This document shows, one piece after another, positions 1-8,816 of a stretch of 64,000 nucleotides of DNA. The DNA is from Neorhizobium tomejilense. GTDB taxonomy: Bacteria > Pseudomonadota > Alphaproteobacteria > Rhizobiales > Rhizobiaceae. The position numbers and the translations under genes are program-made. The notes beneath the pieces are model-generated. The model made no database searches. It saw only the letters and a program-made list of their open reading frames with translations, and was not told the DNA's origin. Each line of letters begins with the position of its first letter. Within the stretch, counting starts at the first letter, position 1. The DNA is taken from the NCBI GenBank assembly GCA_002968845.1, contig PVBG01000003.1:372001-436000 (forward strand), written 5' to 3'.

Positions 1-224
1 ACGCCGAGGTCGATTTTTCTAAACTACCGCCGGGATCTAAGGCCAGGTTCGGCCTACCGTCGATCGGAAATCCGAGCCTGTTAGCCGACACAGTCGCCCC
101 GTTGCTATCGACCACTATCGAACAGAAGCAGCAACTCTTGGAAACCAATGACGTGGTGACTCGTCTGCATAGACTCATCGAGCTGATGAGCGATGGCCGA
201 CCCAAAGCCGTCGCAAAGTACTAA
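1..224 (+). CDS. LON N-domain (substrate-binding) protein, C-terminal end only
   Basis: An open frame enters the window (first full codon at position 3) and stops at 222-224. Its last 73 residues read like the end of the Lon protease N-terminal domain: the stretch NPSLLADTVAPLL followed by EQKQQLLE and a helix ending RLHRLIELM matches the usual helical part of that domain. In full Lon this is followed by a long coiled coil and the AAA+ and protease domains. Here the protein stops about 12 residues later, so it is either a stand-alone LON-domain protein, which exists in many bacteria, or a truncated Lon. The start lies outside the window. Assignment is by family resemblance only. Confidence 0.6.
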   Translation, partial: AEVDFSKLPPGSKARFGLPSIGNPSLLADTVAPLLSTTIEQKQQLLETNDVVTRLHRLIELMSDGRPKAVAKY

Positions 225-235
225 CTTTTGCGACG
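209..235 (+). terminator. Hairpin over the stop codon of the LON-domain gene
   Basis: CGTCGCAAAG and CTTTTGCGACG form an almost perfect stem of about 10 bp, and the TAA stop codon lies in the loop. No clear T-run follows. It could act as a weak terminator or as a 3'-end stabiliser. Confidence 0.35.
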
Positions 236-440
236 TATCGGCTTTCTCTCAAGGGGTTTGCGGATTCTCGTCGCGGAACTCGTTCGCAAAAGCTGGAGTT
301 TCGCGGCGAATTTTTCCGCATTAGGTAGCAAAGACCACCGAAAAACCGTAACCGATGTGCGGTTCCCACATTGTCCTGCCTGTCTTGACCTGTGATGGGC
401 TTTGCATCGATGATGCGAAGGGAGCTTCTCCAAGAGAACG

Positions 441-764
441 ATGACGTTCATGGTAACACCTAGCGAGACTTTTGACGGCATACCGCCTGTTGAACCCGCT
501 CCGGACGAGCAGAAGACAACACTGGATCAAGATTTTCTCGATGACTGCCAGAATGCCATTGTCGAGTTAAAGCACAATAACGCTTGGATTTTCAGAGAGG
601 AGCTTCAAACGCGCAGCGCCATTTGGGGAGAGCTTTTGCGTCGCGACTTCCTGATATCCGGTGAAATTCCGATTGAATACGTCAACAGGCTGATATGCTG
701 GAAGGCTAGCAACGGTCGGGCCGCGATCGCGATCGCAGTCGGGCAAGTCGTGAAGCCACTCTGA
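441..764 (+). CDS. Hypothetical protein, 107 aa
   Basis: Not recognised. It encodes a soluble, acidic protein of 107 residues with a proline-rich N-terminal stretch (about residues 10-25) and a predicted helical remainder. A purine-rich stretch (AAGAGAACG) directly precedes the ATG. No membrane segment or signal peptide is seen. It stands alone between the LON-domain gene and a convergent membrane-protein gene. It could be a real accessory gene. Support is limited to an open frame, a plausible ribosome binding site and a natural-looking amino-acid composition. Confidence 0.45.
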   Translation: MTFMVTPSETFDGIPPVEPAPDEQKTTLDQDFLDDCQNAIVELKHNNAWIFREELQTRSAIWGELLRRDFLISGEIPIEYVNRLICWKASNGRAAIAIAVGQVVKPL

Positions 765-939
765 AGAGCTGCCTGGTTTAGGTTGGCTGTGGCCATCGGC
801 GTCGCCTGGATCGCCAGCAAACGGTCTGTGATCTTCGTCGACATGAACAGCGCCCAGGGCGTCTGTTCGACGCTCTCACAATTACAACGTCAAATTACCG
901 CCTTTCAGAGAGCAGGGCCCCCTATTGCGGAGCAGCGTT

Positions 940-2619
940 TCAGTAAAGGTTTTGTCGACGGACGCCGCCAGTCCTTTCCTGCTCCCGTGCGATGCGTTCC
1001 GCTCCAGTCGCACAAACCCGAGGGGGTGACGACGGTGAGACATTCGCCCAGTCGGCTTGAAGTTTGACGAAGAGATTGCGCTTGTCATCGACCAGAGGCG
1101 GCGGAGAAATCCCCATTCGGTGCATCGCCACAAACAGATCATTAAGTAGGTCATATGAAAGATTGGGCTTAGCCCACAGGGCCAGCAGGACAGGTTCGGC
1201 GACCACGCGCGCGGAAGAGCCGACGCGACATAAGCCTTCTATGGCTGCTCCATCAACGGAGGGTAAAGAAGCGCGTGGATTCATCAGATAGGGCAAGGCA
1301 TCGGGGCCGAGGTCACCCAGCCGCCGGAGTAGCGGCTGCACCTCCCAAAGCCAGTGATCGTTGCCGGCACTCGCGTAAACCGCCAGAAGACGGGATTTGA
1401 GTTCAGCGAATTCGCCTGGGGGCAGAGCGGCCGCGAGTCGAGCAAGGACAAGGCCGCTCTCGCGCGCCTTTAAATGCAAGCGCGCTGCTCGTTCGATGCC
1501 CGTCATGACCGCATCGGCGTGGGAGGCAAGGACATCGGCGCGACTGACCAGGACATCGATGCGCCATTCAGTGACCTTCGCTGTCGGGTCTGCGATCATC
1601 CCGTCGACGTTGGCAAGCTGGCGTGCGATGATTGCCTCCTGTATCCTGACAATCTTCGCCAGCACCACAACGCTATCGCTTCCGGCTCGATCGTCGGTCG
1701 CGATAGGCACGAGCCCGAGAGCCCGTGCGAGGACATTTGAATCTTGCCTGTATGGGGTGCTGCCCTGGACAATGGGCGTATGACTGTTTCGCGAGAACCC
1801 GGCACTGCATTCCCATCTCGCCGCTCCAGAATCAAGACCGCAGCCGATGAGCGGCATCGGTATCCAACCGAGAGGTGCGGCGACGCCCCCGAGGACCTGG
1901 AAACTGCGGCCGTCCGGCATGGTGATGGTCGTCGTTATCCGTGTCACTGGAAGGCTTTTCTCGAAACCCTTCGTCTCCTTCCGGCTCACCGTAACGATCG
2001 GTAGTTCTGGCCTTTCCGGCATCGACAGATTGCAGAAACGTGTTTCCAGGGGTCCGTAGGCGAAGGCTTCACCATCACGAAACTCCGAAGTCTGCACATT
2101 TGTAGACTGTAGATCGCGGGTCTCGCGGAGCTTGACGCATAGAGGTCGTTCGATCATCCGCTTGGACAGATAACCCTCTGGAACATTGCCTTTGACGGTG
2201 TAAGCGACCGATAGCGCGAAGTTATTGGTGAGCCAGGCGCTATTCCCGTTTTCGTCTCTCTCGAAGACGAGGGCGTGGTGAGCAGGATCAAAACCCGTCA
2301 CAACCTGCAGGTTGGCTGCGTCGGTGCGGCCGCTGAGCTCACGCAACGCGGAATGTTCCAGTGCTGCAACTGTCAAGTACCCTCCGTAAAAGATCAGTGG
2401 CAGCAGAAGCCACAGGCGCGAAACCCGCCCCATGATCGCCTCGATGGCGACCCCAATCATGCTGCCATTCACGAGCACGACCGACCAAGCCATCGCCATC
2501 GCGAACATCAGGAAAATGCCCGTAAACGGTATGGCTTGAAGGACGAAGACGCACCCGGTCACGACCAGGCCAACGAGCGAGATCGGGAAATGTCTGCGCA
2601 CCTGCTCTTCACCCTTCAT
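940..2619 (-). CDS. Membrane-anchored protein of unknown function, about 559 aa
   Basis: Not recognised. The N-terminal 90 residues hold three hydrophobic segments (about residues 12-30, 32-52 and 66-86). A large soluble region of about 460 residues follows, probably outside the inner membrane. It contains scattered cysteines (for example in PLCVKLRE and IGCGLDSG) and a helical C-terminal half rich in Leu and Ala. The ATG at 2619 (MKGEEQV) was chosen because the longer frame would need a TTG at 2673. No enzyme motif is visible. A phage- or secretion-related sensor is possible but nothing in the sequence proves it. Confidence 0.6.
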   Translation of the reverse strand: MKGEEQVRRHFPISLVGLVVTGCVFVLQAIPFTGIFLMFAMAMAWSVVLVNGSMIGVAIEAIMGRVSRLWLLLPLIFYGGYLTVAALEHSALRELSGRTDAANLQVVTGFDPAHHALVFERDENGNSAWLTNNFALSVAYTVKGNVPEGYLSKRMIERPLCVKLRETRDLQSTNVQTSEFRDGEAFAYGPLETRFCNLSMPERPELPIVTVSRKETKGFEKSLPVTRITTTITMPDGRSFQVLGGVAAPLGWIPMPLIGCGLDSGAARWECSAGFSRNSHTPIVQGSTPYRQDSNVLARALGLVPIATDDRAGSDSVVVLAKIVRIQEAIIARQLANVDGMIADPTAKVTEWRIDVLVSRADVLASHADAVMTGIERAARLHLKARESGLVLARLAAALPPGEFAELKSRLLAVYASAGNDHWLWEVQPLLRRLGDLGPDALPYLMNPRASLPSVDGAAIEGLCRVGSSARVVAEPVLLALWAKPNLSYDLLNDLFVAMHRMGISPPPLVDDKRNLFVKLQADWANVSPSSPPRVCATGAERIAREQERTGGVRRQNLY

Positions 2620-2870
2620 GACACGGACGCCGCCACTTTCAATAGCGGAGATGCTTATCAGACTTCTCCCCAAGAAATTCTAAAGGGGTGCAATCAGAAG
2701 TTCCATGGACGCTGGTCACATTGCAACTGCTGAGAACTAAAGCTACGCTGGGGGCGTCAACCGCTCGTCAGTTGCGAGTTGGGCATCTACGTCCCGCGAC
2801 GGCCGACGCGCTGCACTTCATCCGCAATTTTGCACAGCAGGTAGAAGGTCAGAATTCCCATGAGAGAAGC

Positions 2871-3299
2871 ATGAAATTGCAGGATGACGACAACGGCCCT
2901 AGCCTAGCTCGCGGTCTTTTCAGAATCGGCGTTCTCTTCGGATGTGTCGCTTTCGTCCTGTTCTTCTTTTGGGAAACTTACGGTTCGAGCGCCGCTCTCA
3001 GCCGACTATCAGCGGCGGCAAGCAATTTCTCCTATACAGAGAGGTGTGATGCCAACGGAAATCCGACGACTACGGGAGAACCCAACTGCATCGACCTTGG
3101 TCGCTACCAGTTTGTTTATGGCCCCGTGATGAAGGCCTTTCGAAGAGCGTGTTCAGGGAGTGACGATGCCCCGGGGGTCATAATCTTGGAGGAAGACAAA
3201 GCACCAAGAATAGAAATTCACCGGGTGGAAAAGGCCTTCAGGTTTCGATGGCGCAATGGTGCGAATGTGCCATGCCTACCAAGCAACCCGACACCCTAA
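2871..3299 (+). CDS. Single-pass membrane protein, hypothetical, 142 aa
   Basis: Not recognised. The chosen start (MKLQDDDNG) gives a short cytoplasmic tail, one strong membrane helix at about residues 18-38 (IGVLFGCVAFVLFFFW), and a roughly 100-residue domain with four cysteines (SYTERCDANG, EPNCIDLG, RRACSG, NVPCLPS) that could pair as disulfides in the periplasm. It faces away from the gene at 940-2619. Earlier in-frame starts up to 2688 exist but would add residues without natural composition. It may be a small accessory membrane protein of the T6SS neighbourhood; that link is only positional. Confidence 0.5.
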   Translation: MKLQDDDNGPSLARGLFRIGVLFGCVAFVLFFFWETYGSSAALSRLSAAASNFSYTERCDANGNPTTTGEPNCIDLGRYQFVYGPVMKAFRRACSGSDDAPGVIILEEDKAPRIEIHRVEKAFRFRWRNGANVPCLPSNPTP

Positions 3300-3430
3300 G
3301 GGAGGTTGGTCCAAGGGAACCGTTGCGGCAGGCTCTAGCTACGGAGAGCCGAAAAAATCCACGGCATCAATCCAATCGATCCGGCTCCACTTGTCGCCGA
3401 CGACGATGGCCCTGAATCGGACGACCGCGC

Positions 3431-3694
3431 CTAGTCCGTGGAGTCGTCACGGGTTTCCACGGCTATATCGTGAAGGGCTAGCGTGTCCTCAGGAGCGTAC
3501 TCAGCAGAAAGTATCACGCCCAGAAATGCCGCTCGGGCGATTTCCTTTCTCGTCGCCTGGGGATGCCGTGCCTTAACTGCATCCACCAGCGCCTTGGGCT
3601 TCATTCCGGGGATAGCGAGTTCTCTGATCGTATTCGCGATCTTCTCGATCTCCCGAAGCTTCTTCTCGCGCATCCAAGCCTCCAAGGGGGTCAT
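3431..3694 (-). CDS. Hypothetical protein, 87 aa, helical
   Basis: Not recognised. It encodes an 87-residue soluble, charged, mostly helical protein. The segment from about residue 12 to 60 (IANTIRELAIPGMKPKALVDAV) looks like a small helix-turn-helix-type or helical-bundle fold. The C-terminus is acidic. It begins with ATG at 3694 and lies on the same strand as the T6SS module, but is separated from it by about 470 bases. A DNA-binding or regulatory role is possible and is inference only. Confidence 0.5.
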   Translation of the reverse strand: MTPLEAWMREKKLREIEKIANTIRELAIPGMKPKALVDAVKARHPQATRKEIARAAFLGVILSAEYAPEDTLALHDIAVETRDDSTD

Positions 3695-4168
3695 TCACAA
3701 AGCCTTGCCAGATTTTGATGAGGCCTTTGTGACGGCTGTGCGAACGACGTAGGGAGGATGAACACGATTGGTCCCAAATGCGATGTCGCAATTTGTGGAA
3801 CGGTTCGCTGAAGTGGGCGGAAGGGTCGCGAGGGGATGTTCGTTGGGGGTGCGAACGATCTTTTCCGGGGGACGGGGGAAGTACCCTCGCGACCCACCTC
3901 AAACGCCCGGCTGGGCAATTGGTTCCGATGGAAAGTGCGGCCGGAGCTGCACTGAAGCGCGCTCCGGCCGCCGGCCCGCCCTGGGATGTCCAGTTGAGGG
4001 AAAAAGTCGAAGTTGAAGACCCGCCTTGATGGGAGAGGCAACTATAGGGAATGCGAGGCGAGCCTTCCAACCACTTTTAAGTAAGGAGGGGCTTGCGTAC
4101 GGAAGCGGACAGGCAGGCATGCGTCCTGGAGCAAAGCGGTGGCTCGATGCCGTTGCAGGAACCAGGGT
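3695..4168. other. Intergenic stretch, about 470 bp, nothing recognised
   Basis: GC-rich open frames run through this stretch on both strands, but their translations are low-complexity and rich in Arg, Pro and Ser, as expected for frame shadows. No repeat, RNA gene or clear terminator was found. Confidence 0.4.
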
Positions 4169-4447
4169 TTAGTCCGCCACAACACCTACAAGCTTGCGCT
4201 CGACGATAAGGGCATCCAGCAGCGAGGTCTTCTCGTTCAGCACGGCAAGCAGCCCGTCGGTGTCCGGCCAAGCCATGGTGAACCGATATATGGCCATTGC
4301 TCCAAGGGGCTCCAGATCCGGGTCATGCCGCCGAAGTTCTTCACGCTCGGACAATGCTTCACGCTGGCAATCCTCCAGGGAAGCCTCGAAGCCCAAAGAA
4401 TCGTCACTGCCCGGCACGATCTGATACCCAAATACAACCAATTCCAT
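4169..4447 (-). CDS. Small acidic protein downstream of PAAR, 92 aa
   Basis: Not recognised. The start MELVVFGYQIVPG at 4447 gives 92 residues with a mixed alpha/beta pattern: an initial strand, an acidic helix (EDCQREALSEREELRR), a second strand (MAIYRFTMAWP) and a C-terminal helix and strand. It is the last minus-strand gene below VgrG and PAAR. Its position in a type VI effector cassette makes an immunity or chaperone role conceivable, but no family match supports this. The upstream extension to 4594 has shadow-like composition and was left out. Confidence 0.5.
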   Translation of the reverse strand: MELVVFGYQIVPGSDDSLGFEASLEDCQREALSEREELRRHDPDLEPLGAMAIYRFTMAWPDTDGLLAVLNEKTSLLDALIVERKLVGVVAD

Positions 4448-4685
4448 TCCATCTTCCTCGGACAAGCACCTCATAGGTATAGCCGCACATGGGCGTTGGG
4501 GAACTCTCAAAATCGGGGGGTGACGAGGACATCCGCACCACGGCGACGGGCTAGGGTGGACCTGCCGTCTCGTTTGCATCGTCGAACAGATCATGCGACG
4601 ACTTCTCGCAGGTCGAGATATGCGCGACCGGGGAGGTGAGACGGGTCCGTGTCAATATGTGCCGGAGTACTGCGTCATTGCGTTC

Positions 4686-4985
4686 TCAGCCGCCAATCTC
4701 GACATTCTCCGATCCCGACTGGGCATGCCCGCCGCAGTCGATCGCGTCGCCCACCCGCCCGGCTGGCTTGCCATTGATGAAGACGGAACCCGACCCTACG
4801 GTCAAAGAACGTCCATGTGCGGGCTCGGGACATGAGGGGCAGCCATGCGGTTCGTAGGCGTCGCCCACTCGCATGAGTGGCTTGCTGTTGACATAGACAT
4901 TGGGGCTGCCACCCGTCGCATTGCTCGGAGGAAAATGGCATGCATGACCCGAGCCGATGTCTTCTCGTCGATGTGCTGGTGGCAT
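4686..4985 (-). CDS. PAAR-domain protein, T6SS spike tip
   Basis: This 99-residue protein is made of one PAAR domain. The typical glycine-rich beta-arches are visible as SPNVYVNSKPLMRVGDAYEPHGCP, interrupted here, then SGSVFINGKPAGRVGDAIDCGG near the C-terminus. His and Cys residues in the turns (PHGCPSC, DCGGHAQ) are those that bind zinc in this family. PAAR proteins cap the VgrG trimer and sharpen the injection needle. The vgrG gene is 1.7 kb upstream on the same strand, so the two probably form one spike complex. No toxin domain is fused, so any effector must be separate. The first residues (MPPAHRREDIGSGH) are typical of the family. Confidence 0.88.
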   Translation of the reverse strand: MPPAHRREDIGSGHACHFPPSNATGGSPNVYVNSKPLMRVGDAYEPHGCPSCPEPAHGRSLTVGSGSVFINGKPAGRVGDAIDCGGHAQSGSENVEIGG

Positions 4986-5201
4986 GGCCTTAACCTCTCA
5001 AGTCCATTGTCAAAACCCTGGCATTCTCGTCATTCCTACGGACGTTTGCACGTTTTTCCCGATGTCTCGCGCTCCAAACACGGATGCGTCTCGATGAATT
5101 GCCATACGAAGCCCCGCTCTTCATTCCCGTCAGCGAAAGTTGCAGTCATAGCAACAGCCGATCGCTTCATGAGTGGCCCCTTCAAAACACCAAAAACTCG
5201 C

Positions 5202-6050
5202 TCACGGCATGGAACTGCCCGCACGGCCTCTAACCCATTGGACATCGTTGTCCGATATCCAACGGCGGATCCAGTCGCCGCGTGCGTCTCGCCTCGCATG
5301 CATCTGGTTCCAAGCGCCACGGCTTGAAGGTTTCCCTCCGTTTTCCTCGAACAAATCGATGGGACCGCCCACATGCGTGGCATAGTCAAGCGCGAAGTAG
5401 GCTTCCAAGCCGGAGCCGAGCAGATCGCTTGGGAAATCGACCTTCCCCGATGCGGCTGCCATGGCGATCCTCCGATTGCCATGGAGCTGCCCGGTCGCTG
5501 ACCCGATCCGTCGATGTGTCACCAGAAAAAGTGGCTGATTGGAACCGTCGAGGAGAAAGCTTTCAGCGTTCGGAAAGCCGTCGCCCACCATACGGCAGGC
5601 GAATGTCATCTTTTTGCTCGTCCGGTCAATGTGGATGTCGAGCGAATTGGACACATCGAGCTCAGGAACCACGCCTTTGTAAAAGTCGTGCCAAGCGTCG
5701 GAATTGGGCATGGCGAAATTCTGGCCGCGGTAGGAGAGAAAGACTTGCGCGTGCTGATCGCCATCTTTGCGATACGGGTCCACCTGGCCGTGCACCTCTG
5801 CCTTGGGCTGCTTTCTAGGATCACTGTAGTCCTGATCCAAGCCGAAAATCGCATTCCGGCTGACGTCCGATATTGCTGGTCTGGCGATTAGTTTTGCAGC
5901 TTCCAGATTGATCACGACCTCATGCTTAATTCTGGACGTTGCCCCAAGGCTGGTCGAAAATCCTCTATTGTCCCCCTCGTAGAACAATCCTCCAGCCCCA
6001 AAGTTCTCCTGAGGATGAAAGGAACGTGTATGAAGAGCGATTTCAGTCAT
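5202..6050 (-). CDS. Unknown protein of the VgrG cassette, possible T6SS effector, 282 aa
   Basis: Not recognised. It is a 282-residue soluble protein without signal peptide or membrane helix. An N-terminal region (about 1-75) is followed by a beta-rich core holding AQVFLSYRGQNFAMP and SLDIHIDRTSKKMTF, and by a C-terminal region with many basic residues (ARRDARGDWIRRWI). It overlaps the preceding secreted-protein gene by 8 bp (6043-6050), so the two are co-translated. In type VI cassettes the gene between vgrG and PAAR is often the cargo toxin and its partner the immunity protein. By position this protein is a candidate effector and the signal-peptide protein a candidate periplasmic immunity protein; this is inference. 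A different reading frame stays open over 5036-5201, so a frameshifted C-terminal extension cannot be excluded. Confidence 0.6.
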   Translation of the reverse strand: MTEIALHTRSFHPQENFGAGGLFYEGDNRGFSTSLGATSRIKHEVVINLEAAKLIARPAISDVSRNAIFGLDQDYSDPRKQPKAEVHGQVDPYRKDGDQHAQVFLSYRGQNFAMPNSDAWHDFYKGVVPELDVSNSLDIHIDRTSKKMTFACRMVGDGFPNAESFLLDGSNQPLFLVTHRRIGSATGQLHGNRRIAMAAASGKVDFPSDLLGSGLEAYFALDYATHVGGPIDLFEENGGKPSSRGAWNQMHARRDARGDWIRRWISDNDVQWVRGRAGSSMP

Positions 6051-6669
6051 GAAACCTATCCTTCGATGCCGAGCAGGAAAGTACGTGGTCGAATTTCACG
6101 CAACTATATCGTTCGGTTAAAAACCCTATTCGTTTCGCACTGCCCGCTATCCGACTTTCTTCTTCGGAATGGTCGGTTCCCAGTATATGCATAACTTGAA
6201 GCGGGCCGACATTTACAATCTCATGGCTTGCCGGATGCATGTCCTGCCCGACCCCTCCAATGCTCACTTGCTTGGTCCCGAGCTTCTCCATTGGATAGTC
6301 GGCTCCGGGAAACGGCGCGAAACGGAAGCGAAATGTGCCGTCTTCTGGATAGTCGAACTGAACAATGCTCACGACATCTGACGCCACCGCGCCGAGTCGA
6401 CGGTCGGCGTCGCCGATTGGCTTGGCGCTACTAACTCGTTGATCATTTAGGGCCGGATTTTCGAAGCCTGTCGATTGCCTCCAGTCTTCGGTCGACACCT
6501 GCTTTGGCAAGACAATTACCGTTCCACCCCGACCAAGGATTGGTGGCTTGAGGTAAATCGTTACGTCGGAAAGCATCTTCTTTTTATCCTCCGCGACTGC
6601 GTACGAGTAGCTGCTGCCTGCCAATAAAATGGGCAACAAAATCGCCATTGGGTACCGTAGATTTCGCAT
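6043..6669 (-). CDS. Secreted protein of the VgrG cassette, 208 aa
   Basis: The first 26 residues form a Sec signal peptide (MRNLRYP, then a hydrophobic stretch IAILLPILLAGSSYSYAVA-like, cleavage near AVAED). The mature part of about 180 residues is beta-rich (VTIYLKPPILGRGGTVIVLP; DGTFRFRFAPFPG) and ends in two cysteines that could pair (SCVKFD and LSCSAS). It lies 11 bp below vgrG and overlaps the next gene by 8 bp, so all three are one operon. Its export to the periplasm fits an immunity protein against a periplasm-acting effector, or an accessory loader. No family is recognised. Confidence 0.65.
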   Translation of the reverse strand: MRNLRYPMAILLPILLAGSSYSYAVAEDKKKMLSDVTIYLKPPILGRGGTVIVLPKQVSTEDWRQSTGFENPALNDQRVSSAKPIGDADRRLGAVASDVVSIVQFDYPEDGTFRFRFAPFPGADYPMEKLGTKQVSIGGVGQDMHPASHEIVNVGPLQVMHILGTDHSEEESRIAGSAKRIGFLTERYSCVKFDHVLSCSASKDRFHD

Positions 6670-6680
6670 CCCGTCGTCCT

Positions 6681-8816
6681 CTAGGAATTAAGGTCAATGC
6701 GGGCGGCCTTCATATCGATATGCTCCTCTTCCTGGACGATTAGCTTGACGCCCTTCATCGTGATCGTGCCGTCTGGCTGCATCAAGATTTCCGATTTGCC
6801 GCATCGGAAATGTATCTCGCCATGGGCGTCGATCATCTTCTTCTTTGCGACCACCTCTCTCGAATCCTGCCCCGTGGAAATGAACGCGGCTCCGCCGACA
6901 TTGACCGTATAGGCGGCACCTACAGTCGTGAGATACACCCCTGACACCTCGATGCTGTACGCTGATGTGGTATTTATCCGGATGGAGTTGGCCGCGTCGA
7001 TACTGAGATTGCCCCGCCCAACGGCCTGGTCGAGAGAATGGCTCAGGAAATAGCCGGCGGGACGCATACCAAAGGGATCACGGCGGGCCTCGCCGCTGAT
7101 GAGATTGCCAAATGAGCCCGTGCCGACATTGATGGACAGGTTCTGAGCGATGTTTTGCGTGCTCGACCTCTCGACTTCGGTCAGGGACATGCCGCCCACG
7201 GAGACGATCTTGTTGGCATCTACGCGCTCGGTCGCATGATTTTCGACCTTGGCCGTAAAGTCCTTCTGGGCATGAAGGTAGATTTCCTCACGGTTTCTCT
7301 CGTCTTCGAAGGTCAGTTCGTTGAACCCGGTCCCCTTGTGAGTGTTGGTCCGGAACACGCTCTTGGTCTTGTTGGCCGGAAGTTGGTATGGAACCCTGTT
7401 CTTCGGATTGGGCACCAAGCCAACGACGATCGGCCGATCGGGATCACTGTCCAGGAATGCCGTGAGTACTTCCATTCCGATCCGGGGGATTACCTGGCCG
7501 CCCCAGCCCTGGCCGGCCCAGTTGGTGGCGACCCTGACCCACTTGGTGTCGGACCCGTCCTTCCTGGCGCGATGGCGCTGCCACGGGAACCACAGCTTTA
7601 CGCAGCCGTCCGGATCGCAGTGGATTTCCTCACCCTCAGGCCCGGCGACGACCGCGACCTGCAAGCCCTCTATTTTCGGCTTGGGCGTGGTGCGATGCGG
7701 GGTCAGAGGAACCCGTGACGGGATCGCCTCGAACGTGTTGCGATATTCCGGTTCCGTGCTGGAATCCGTTTCGTAGGAACGGTCGATGACAACGTGCTCG
7801 GCAGAAACAATGACATGCTCCTCATAGAGCGCGTCCGGATTGGCCACGTCGTATGGCGTGAAGCGACGACCCGGTTCAAGGACGCGAACCGTGGACGCCC
7901 CCGTCACCCGCTCGTGATCCGCTTCGCTTGCCTGCGAGCGAAGCTTCTCCACCTGTTCTGCCTCGTCGTGCATCATTGCCCGCGCCGGCCATTCGAACAC
8001 CTCCCGCCTGTCATTGCCGGGCAAATCGACCAGCGACGGCGTGGTGTTTTGTGGGATGGTGCCGAAGGTCTTGTAGTTCCAGTCCGCTCCTGTGCGGCTT
8101 CCTGGCACATAGGAAAAGCGGCGCATCCACTCGCAGATGTGGTTCTGATTCGAGCTGCCGCGCGCGAGCCTGACCCTGCCTTCACCCTGGGCGGCGTCGG
8201 AGGGGTCAAGCCAGCCGGAGGTGTGGTTGACCAAATGCAGCGTATGCGCGCCCTTGCGATGCGTAAACCACCAGAAATATCCGTCCTCCTCGAACCGCCG
8301 GAAGAGATAACGAAGATCGCTTTCGTTGAACTGGCATGAATAGTGGAGCGGTTTCGGACTGAGGACGCCGCTCGTGTCGGCATGCTTCAGCCCATGTTCT
8401 TGCATCAGCGTGTCGAGAACATCGATAGCCGTCTGATCCATCCAGATGCGCGAGTCGCGGGTCTGCGAAAGGAGCCACAGGGAGGGCCGCAGCACGAGTT
8501 GATAGGACCGGAGTCCTCTCGTCACCGAAGGACCTTCATGGAGTTCAGTGACCAATCCATTCCAGCAGCGATGGACTGCCGCTTCTGCGTCTTCCCCCTG
8601 CTGAACTTCCAGCTCGACATCGACGAGTTTGCCGATCAGGTCGGCCGGCGCGACGTCCTGTTTGGACCGTACCGAAACCCGGATTTCAAAAAGCTTGTTG
8701 ACACCCTCGGTGACGCGGGCTCTCTCCGGAAGCAGGACGTTCTCGCCCAGCGGCGAGGAGATTTTGATCACTCTCGATGCCTGGATAAAATCGCTACCTA
8801 AAGGCTGGTCGTTCAT
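6681..8816 (-). CDS. vgrG: VgrG, type VI secretion spike protein (TssI)
   Basis: This 711-residue protein has the VgrG layout. The gp27-like part spans about residues 20-400 (markers SSPLGENVLLPERARV, YLFRRFEEDGYFWWF, CEWMRRFSYVPG). The gp5 OB-fold follows (VVGLVPNPKNR, WVRVATNWAGQGWGG, IPRIGMEVL). The C-terminal beta-helix consists of repeats such as HLHAQKDFTAKV and INVGGAAFIS, ending in a DUF2345-like tail. No toxin domain is fused. The start at 8816 (MNDQPLGSD) was preferred over the TTG at 8840 because AAGAGGG lies at the right distance upstream. No other tss genes are in the window, so this is an orphan spike cassette that would depend on a T6SS apparatus encoded elsewhere. Confidence 0.93.
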   Translation of the reverse strand: MNDQPLGSDFIQASRVIKISSPLGENVLLPERARVTEGVNKLFEIRVSVRSKQDVAPADLIGKLVDVELEVQQGEDAEAAVHRCWNGLVTELHEGPSVTRGLRSYQLVLRPSLWLLSQTRDSRIWMDQTAIDVLDTLMQEHGLKHADTSGVLSPKPLHYSCQFNESDLRYLFRRFEEDGYFWWFTHRKGAHTLHLVNHTSGWLDPSDAAQGEGRVRLARGSSNQNHICEWMRRFSYVPGSRTGADWNYKTFGTIPQNTTPSLVDLPGNDRREVFEWPARAMMHDEAEQVEKLRSQASEADHERVTGASTVRVLEPGRRFTPYDVANPDALYEEHVIVSAEHVVIDRSYETDSSTEPEYRNTFEAIPSRVPLTPHRTTPKPKIEGLQVAVVAGPEGEEIHCDPDGCVKLWFPWQRHRARKDGSDTKWVRVATNWAGQGWGGQVIPRIGMEVLTAFLDSDPDRPIVVGLVPNPKNRVPYQLPANKTKSVFRTNTHKGTGFNELTFEDERNREEIYLHAQKDFTAKVENHATERVDANKIVSVGGMSLTEVERSSTQNIAQNLSINVGTGSFGNLISGEARRDPFGMRPAGYFLSHSLDQAVGRGNLSIDAANSIRINTTSAYSIEVSGVYLTTVGAAYTVNVGGAAFISTGQDSREVVAKKKMIDAHGEIHFRCGKSEILMQPDGTITMKGVKLIVQEEEHIDMKAARIDLNS

